Origin: DATJGF01 sp035495315
GTDB lineage: Bacteria > Verrucomicrobiota > Verrucomicrobiia > Limisphaerales > UBA8199
DNA: 64,000 nt
Direction of reading: 5' to 3'
Assembly (NCBI GenBank): GCA_035495315.1
Contig: DATJGF010000036.1
Coordinates: forward strand, 53,362 to 117,361
Shown here: positions 60,701 to 64,000 of the stretch, in pieces
How the letters are laid out: the number at the start of each line of letters is the position of its first letter
How positions within the stretch are numbered: position 1 is the stretch's first letter
The notes under the pieces: generated by a model
What the model was told of the DNA's origin: nothing
Databases searched by the model: none
Seen by the model: only the letters and a program-made list of their open reading frames with translations
Program-made: the position numbers and the translations under genes

Positions 60701-60860
60701 TGGCCGAGATGGGACGATCGACGGCCGGCGGTCCCGCAATCTGCTCGACTTCGAACCCGTCAGGAACAGTGAAGGTTTGTGTGGCGAATTGAAACTGGGC
60801 TGCATGAACGCTCGACAGGCTAGCCACTAAAGTCAGAGCGAAAGCGAAGGTTGGCTTCAT
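57753..60860 (-). CDS. Large PVC-type propeller-HEAT-cytochrome c protein
   Basis: The 1035-residue protein starts with a signal peptide (FAFALTLVASLSSVHAAQF). Residues about 25-390 form a sugar-dehydrogenase-like propeller (ISASFDEQGRLYVTDSSGSN, DLHGPYLGPDGWIYWCKGAF, GMDNPVGVVFSPGGERFMCG, IEDADGSLIVVDTGGWYKLC). Residues about 410-760 are HEAT-like helical repeats. Near the C-terminus is one c-type heme site, CSSCH (910-914), within a cytochrome domain ending LSKQELADLVAFLKATKWG. Such proteins are a hallmark of Planctomycetes and Verrucomicrobia; the role in the periplasm is unknown, perhaps sugar oxidation. Confidence 0.92.
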   Translation of the reverse strand: MKPTFAFALTLVASLSSVHAAQFQFATQTFTVPDGFEVEQIAGPPAVDRPISASFDEQGRLYVTDSSGSNDKVDKQLAEKPHRVLRLDPADASGKFTRHTIFADHMMFPEGCLWYDGSLYVSAPPSIWKLTDTNADGIADQRVEWHEGKTLTGCANDLHGPYLGPDGWIYWCKGAFAKQTYDRPGYKPINTRASHIFRAPPDHSYLEPVLTAGMDNPVGVVFSPGGERFMCGTFLMHPEAGKRDGVVHAIYGGVYGKSNDVLDDHKKTGDLMPIMVHLGAAAPCSVIRYESDAFGTEYRDNLFVCCFNMHKITRHVLEPERATFKTKDSDFLVSSSTDFHPTDVIEDADGSLIVVDTGGWYKLCCPTSQLSKPDVLGAIYRIRRRGAPKLDDPRGLSIAWGKLSPDDGVKLLDDARPAVRKRAIHELSKLGSAVVPALTNTVATSDSLSKRRNAVWTLTRINDPAARAGVKTALLDSDPSVALAAIHSTSLWRDQSSLEPLLKLLTSGNPSLQRATAEALGRIGNVWTVPALLALAAQPHDRILEHSLIYSLIEIDDPIATGKRLARANPYAKRATLIALDQMDGGNLKPETVAPLLGSPDAQLRSTAAWIAGHHPEWGATLAEFFQQRLAASDLTAADTEELKNQLAEFATSQPIQELVAARLRDANTSPATRKLLLQSIASTSLKNPPEAWVQTVSLSLVAQDESVLEPAVAAARVLSQSKTNLSSFSVALLGMGQTEAHPPALRLRALAALPTGLSSVTPELLHFLCANVDPEKPVSLRADAVTVLAKAKLTDEQLISLCDALKAAGPLEMTRLLGAFETSTNEKVGMKLLGALKESKGLSSLRPDLLQTLLAKYPDSVQQQGKELLALLQVDSEKQRAHLEELLGSLQKGDIRRGQAIFNSEKAACSSCHAMGYLGGHVGPDLTSIGQVRTERDLLESIVYPSASFVRSYEPYIVRTKSDEDYNGVLRKDAPDEVVLATGPTTEARIARSDIADMRPSTVSVMPAGMEQQLSKQELADLVAFLKATKWGAQ

Positions 60861-61017
60861 CTTGGGAATCAGCGGTGTTGTTGATGGGAACTATAAACCC
60901 CCGGGTACTCAGTATTCAAGCTGAAGCGAGTGCTGCATTTATACGGCAAATGGCTGCGCTCAACCTGATGCACCCTCAGGCTTTGCACGGCTGGACGGCT
61001 GGATCCTTTCAAAATCA

Positions 61018-61057
61018 CTGCAAAGTAGTGCAAACTAGTGCAAAGTGGTGCAACGGG
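61018..61057. repeat. Tandem decamer repeat (four units)
   Basis: The 10-nt units CTGCAAAGTA, GTGCAAACTA, GTGCAAAGTG and GTGCAACGGG follow one another, sharing TGCAAA or TGCAA. The 10-nt period matches one DNA helical turn, so a multi-site protein-binding array is possible. It lies upstream of the divergent PVC cytochrome gene. Confidence 0.8.
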
Positions 61058-61272
61058 CGGGAAGGTGAGGGCGAGAGAGGCTCGGCAATTGGAGGGCGTA
61101 TAGGGCGGAGAAGGCTGCAGCGTTCTATGCCGGAGAATACGTAGCGACGAAAAATTCATTGCCGAGAGTCTAGACCAGGCGTGTGGAGGAGTCTTCTTAG
61201 TGGAAGGAGTTTTTTATTAAGAAGGTGATCGAGCTTTATCCCGCTCCCCTCAGCTCGCGCGCTTTTCGCAAC

Positions 61273-61428
61273 TGTAGGAGGCGACGTAAGGAGACTCTGG
61301 ATGTCCGGTGAAACGTGAGGCGTAAAACGTAAAACGTTTTCCAGGCTTCAAGACGTTACCTGCGTTTCACTCATTACGTATCACGTATCACGTTTTATGA
61401 TCAAAGTCTCCTTCCGTCGTCTCCTACA
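61273..61428. repeat. REP doublet, family B copy 2
   Basis: TGTAGGAGGCGACGTAAGGA (61273-61292) and the inverted CTCCTTCCGTCGTCTCCTAC near 61408-61427 are separated by about 110 nt rich in CGTTTTACG. The structure matches a REPIN-like doublet. Confidence 0.8.
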
Positions 61429-61612
61429 ATGAGGCGGGCATGCCTTTTTTACGAAATTGTTTAACCTTGATCCTCAATGGTTTGCGCAGCCGGCGCAATT
61501 TTGCTGAAAGATTTTCAGTTTTTCATACGTAGTTATGTATAGAGGGCGTGTTTTCGGGCGGGTCGGCAGCGGGCCACGTAATTGCCAGTTCGACCCGCGT
61601 CCTCTGGCGGTG

Positions 61613-61939
61613 ATGACAAGCCGGCTGGATGACATTGATAACTGGGCCGACCGCGCCAGATGCGCGAAATTCCATATTTCCGCTCTGGCGCTGGAATGCA
61701 ACATCAGCGAGCGCCAGCTCAGGCGGTACATTGAATCGCGGTTCGGGTTGGCGCCGCACGTGTGGATGATGCAGTACCGTTTGCGAGAGGCGCAGACGCT
61801 CTTCTCGCAAGGGTTGCGGACCAAGGAAATCGCCGACCAGCTCAATTTCAGAAGCTCACAGCATTTCTCTCGCGCGTTCAAAAACCATTTCGGAATGAGC
61901 CCGCGGGCTTTTCGCAAAGCTCGATTGCGGAAATTGTAG
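61613..61939 (+). CDS. AraC-family helix-turn-helix regulator (short)
   Basis: The ATG at 61613 (MTSRLDDID) gives 108 residues; an in-frame ATG at 61535 adds 26 residues without domain character, though it is also open. The product is an AraC double HTH: ISALALECNISERQLRRYIE and RTKEIADQLNFRSSQHFSRA, ending MSPRAFRKARLRK. There is no ligand-binding domain, so it is a stand-alone DNA-binding unit. The stop codon (61937-61939) lies within the left arm of a family B repeat. Confidence 0.8.
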   Translation: MTSRLDDIDNWADRARCAKFHISALALECNISERQLRRYIESRFGLAPHVWMMQYRLREAQTLFSQGLRTKEIADQLNFRSSQHFSRAFKNHFGMSPRAFRKARLRKL

Positions 61940-62065
61940 GAGGCGACGTAAGGAAACTCTGATCAAATCGTTCTCCTCGTCCTTCCACCTCCTCGTGATA
62001 TTGGAGGTAATGATAAAACCCACGAGCGATTAAAGATTCAGAGTCTCCTTCCGTCGTCTCCTACA
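61935..62065. repeat. REP doublet, family B copy 3
   Basis: TGTAGGAGGCGACGTAAGGA (61935-61954) and the inverted CTCCTTCCGTCGTCTCCTAC (62045-62064) flank about 90 nt. The left arm overlaps the stop of the AraC-type gene. Confidence 0.8.
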
Positions 62066-62073
62066 ATAGAGAC

Positions 62074-62104
62074 ATGTCCGTTTCAGTCACATTTTTTCGA
62101 TAGA
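62074..62104. repeat. 31-bp direct repeat, left copy
   Basis: ATGTCCGTTTCAGTCACATT (from 62074) continues to CGATAGA. The right copy at 63724-63754 matches at 29 of 31 positions. The two copies flank the NtrC-type gene. Confidence 0.85.
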
Positions 62105-62198
62105 CCCGCTTCAGGTTTCCGGGTAAGCCACTCCTGTTCGCTTCATTTGCGGCCGCGGGCAGGGACCCAAGAGGCTGAATCCGAAGGGAGAACTGTGC

Positions 62199-63632
62199 GT
62201 GAAAGAAGGAGCCGTTTTGCTGGTGGGCGCCGAGTCCTCGACCTGGGCGCCACTACAACTCGAACTCGAGGCTAAGGGTTTTGCACCGGAGGTCGTGACA
62301 CAAGCCGACGATGCGCTCGCCATAGCTCTGGCCGGGAGATCCGATGTTGTGGTCGCAGACCTCGGCGCCAAGGTTAACTTGGAACTAGAGTTGCTTGGCA
62401 GGTTCCGTAAGGCAAAGCCTGAGCTGCCCGTGATCATAACCACAGCAGGTGGTACGGCGAAGGCAGCGATCGAGGCCAGCAAACTGGGCGCCTATGCTTA
62501 CCTCACAAAACCGTTCGACACCCTCAGATTGGTCGACCTGGTCGCGAGTGCGGCAGTTCCCACGCGAGCGCCGAACCAAAACTCTCAACCCGAAGCTATT
62601 ATCGCTGATGGCCTGGTAGGTTTCAGCGTCCCCATGCAAACCCTCTACAAGGAACTTGGACAGGCCGCCAGAACGGATTGGAATGTTCTCATAATGGGCG
62701 AAACAGGGACCGGCAAGGAGCTCGTCGCTCGTGCCATTCATGAGCACAGCGACCGGGCCAACCAACCTTTCGTACCGGTCAACTGCTGCGCCATCGCCGA
62801 GTCGTTGTTTGAAAGCGAGTTGTTCGGTCACGAGCCCGGGTCTTTTACCGGCGCCAGAGGCAGGCGCATCGGGTGCTTCGAACAAGCGCACAAAGGAACG
62901 CTTTTTCTGGATGAAATCGGGGATTTGGATGCGGCGATGCAGGTCAAATTGCTGCGTGTGCTGCAAGAGAAACGGCTTCGGCGCATTGGGAGCCATAGTG
63001 ACATTGCCGTCGAGGTCCGCGTCATCGCCGCGACAAATCGTGATCTCGAAGGGCAAATGCAGACGATGGAATTCCGGCAAGACCTGTTTCAGCGTCTTGG
63101 GGTCCTTATGATCAAGACCCCCGGGCTTCGCGAGCATCTGGAAGATATCGAGCCTTTGGCGAAGGAGTTCCTGCAGCGCATAGCGGCGGAGACGGGCCGT
63201 AATTACCCCTCACTCGAACCTAAGGCGTTCGAGTTCCTTCGGGCGCAGCTGTGGCCCGGAAACGTTCGGCAGCTTGAGAATGTGATTCGGCGCGCTTTCC
63301 AGCCGGCAGACAATGGAGCGATTGAATCGACTCATGTTCGAGCGGCATACGGCCGAGCAGCAGGCATCGGCATGCAGCCAGGCGCGGAGGGCCGACGATA
63401 CCGAGTGTTGCTCGGGAAAGCGCGTTCGGGCGAGGTGCGAAACGTGCTCAGGCTGGTAATTCAGGACGCGGAATCCGCACTGATAAGCGAAGCGATTGCG
63501 TTCACAGAGGGCAATCAAGCCAGAGCCGCAAGCTTGCTTGGTATGGGACGCACAACGTTGCGCTCGAAGCTGCGGAAATTGGGACTCCTTGATTCCAACG
63601 AGACTGGTTCATCCGATGATGTCGGCCTTTAG
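62199..63632 (+). CDS. NtrC-type sigma-54 activator with a degenerate receiver
   Basis: The 477-residue product starts at a GTG. The receiver (residues 1-115) keeps D54 (VVVADLGAK) and K104 (YLTKPFD), but the acidic pair usually found after the first strand is replaced by G10-A11 (VLLVGAESS), so phosphorylation may be lost or changed. The AAA+ domain has Walker A GETGTGKE, Walker B LFLDEIGD, a GSFTGA loop (usual GAFTGA) and WPGNVRQLENVIRRA. A Fis-like helix-turn-helix ends it (EGNQARAASLLGMGRTTLRS). No partner kinase lies nearby. Confidence 0.92.
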   Translation: MKEGAVLLVGAESSTWAPLQLELEAKGFAPEVVTQADDALAIALAGRSDVVVADLGAKVNLELELLGRFRKAKPELPVIITTAGGTAKAAIEASKLGAYAYLTKPFDTLRLVDLVASAAVPTRAPNQNSQPEAIIADGLVGFSVPMQTLYKELGQAARTDWNVLIMGETGTGKELVARAIHEHSDRANQPFVPVNCCAIAESLFESELFGHEPGSFTGARGRRIGCFEQAHKGTLFLDEIGDLDAAMQVKLLRVLQEKRLRRIGSHSDIAVEVRVIAATNRDLEGQMQTMEFRQDLFQRLGVLMIKTPGLREHLEDIEPLAKEFLQRIAAETGRNYPSLEPKAFEFLRAQLWPGNVRQLENVIRRAFQPADNGAIESTHVRAAYGRAAGIGMQPGAEGRRYRVLLGKARSGEVRNVLRLVIQDAESALISEAIAFTEGNQARAASLLGMGRTTLRSKLRKLGLLDSNETGSSDDVGL

Positions 63633-63723
63633 TGGACACTAGCGCAGTCAGGGCGGCTTCGTGCTATTCGTGGATGCTCAAATGTGTCCCTATGTGATAC
63701 AGGCGGACAGCGTCGGAGGCGAG

Positions 63724-63754
63724 ATGTCCGTTTTAGTCACATTTTTTCCATAGA
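63724..63754. repeat. 31-bp direct repeat, right copy
   Basis: ATGTCCGTTTTAGTCACATT (from 63724) continues to CCATAGA. It is in the same orientation as the copy at 62074-62104. The region just before it (AAATGTGTCCCTATGTGATA) looks like a degenerate mobile-element end, but no transposase is present. Confidence 0.85.
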
Positions 63755-63924
63755 TGTGTCTCCAGTCTAGGATTAATGTTGTTTACTGCCTCGAGCAGCC
63801 ATTGCGTGAGGACGGGATCGAGAGGCGGTGGGTACCTGTTATGATTCTTCGGGGATGCAGAAACGCGTCAAGCGGGGGCTCCATGAGGTCTTTGCCTCAG
63901 GTATCGGGCTTCGAGGCGGGTACC

Positions 63925-64000
63925 ATGTCGAGGGCCCCTCGTTCAGCTCGGTTCGCCAGGCCTTATGCCGAAAGGCTGGCTTTCACGCTGATTGAATTGC
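63925..64000 (+). CDS. Pseudopilin (partial, cut by window edge)
   Basis: An ATG at 63925, with a GAGG ribosome site about 10 nt upstream, opens a frame with an Arg-rich leader (MSRAPRSARFARP) and then RLAFTLIEL, the start of a type IV prepilin signature with F at +1 and Glu at +5 expected. The peptidase cleavage residue is Ala rather than the usual Gly just before Phe. The rest of the gene is outside the window. It fits the type II or type IV assembly context of the PilT-like gene and the fused pseudopilin. Confidence 0.7.
   Translation, partial: MSRAPRSARFARPYAERLAFTLIEL

Larger units (their letters stand above)
60861..61534. other. Long intergenic region with tandem and palindromic repeats
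   Basis: No gene is supported here. It holds the 10-bp tandem repeat at 61018-61057, the family B doublet at 61273-61428 and ACGT-rich runs such as CGTAAAACGTAAAACG. A CTGAAA/TTTCAG mini-hairpin lies at 61504-61518 before TTTTT, and ATACGTAGTTATGTAT sits just ahead of the next ATG. Confidence 0.5.

Noticed and set aside
60030..60830. Plus-strand reading opposite the PVC cytochrome gene
   Set aside because: It is antisense to a conserved propeller domain and has no recognisable features.
1..64000. CRISPR array, phage or intact insertion sequence
   Set aside because: The repeats present are palindromic doublets or short tandem units, with no regular spacer array; no transposase, integrase or phage structural gene was found.

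Overview
The window looks like a chromosomal segment of a Gram-negative PVC-group bacterium, most likely a Verrucomicrobium of the Pedosphaera/Limisphaera type. This is inferred from gene content, not from a marker gene. The signs are DUF1080 proteins, a PVC-type propeller/HEAT/cytochrome c protein, a secreted PQQ-like propeller, LamG and autotransporter-strand surface proteins, pseudopilins with the FTLIELL signature, DUF4159, eukaryotic-type HisA and many REP-like palindromes. I saw no rRNA, tRNA, CRISPR array, intact insertion sequence or phage. Both ends cut genes: a PadR regulator at the left and a pseudopilin at the right.

1-16.9 kb: a PadR regulator with a palindromic operator; a PAS/metallo-beta-lactamase pair; two small genes that each start 5-6 nt after an integron-like GTTRRRY core; a CheY-like regulator; a secreted sialate O-acetylesterase next to a six-hairpin glycosidase-like protein; Lnt; a beta-strand surface protein; several small membrane or basic proteins; DUF4159; and a tetraheme NapC/NirT-type cytochrome coupled to a cyclic-nucleotide-binding membrane protein.

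17-24 kb: a MacAB-type efflux operon (adaptor, ATPase, permease), a truncated ECF sigma factor without region 4, a PQQ-like propeller and a double DUF1080 protein.

24.2-38.3 kb: the most unusual part. One co-directional, mostly overlapping gene run follows a candidate promoter and a 32-codon leader ORF. It encodes a GH-clan-A-like domain fused to a family 2 glycosyltransferase, two ABC exporter half-transporters, two hexapeptide acyltransferases, three paralogous GT-B-like proteins, a methyltransferase-fold protein and a sulfotransferase-like protein. The last two share an FWW-motif C-terminal domain, and the last is fused in frame to a pseudopilin. I infer a system that builds, decorates and exports a glycan, loosely analogous to cyclic-glucan NdvB/NdvA systems.

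38.5-47.9 kb: a triple-LamG surface protein, a hybrid-sensing histidine kinase with a coupled response regulator, a divergent receiver-PAS protein, and membrane or secreted proteins of unknown function.

48-55.2 kb: a minus-strand run with an outer-membrane barrel, thiG, a heptose-7-phosphate kinase, panB, moaC, a MoaB/Mog protein, a PilT-like ATPase, an SLBB-like lipoprotein carrying a 7-bp repeat tract, and a DUF72 protein. 55.3-57.7 kb: a plus-strand operon with eukaryotic-type HisA, DUF2062 and an M19 dipeptidase. 57.8-64 kb: the large PVC cytochrome protein, an AraC-type regulator between REP doublets, an NtrC-type regulator with a degenerate receiver flanked by a 31-bp direct repeat, and the start of a pseudopilin.
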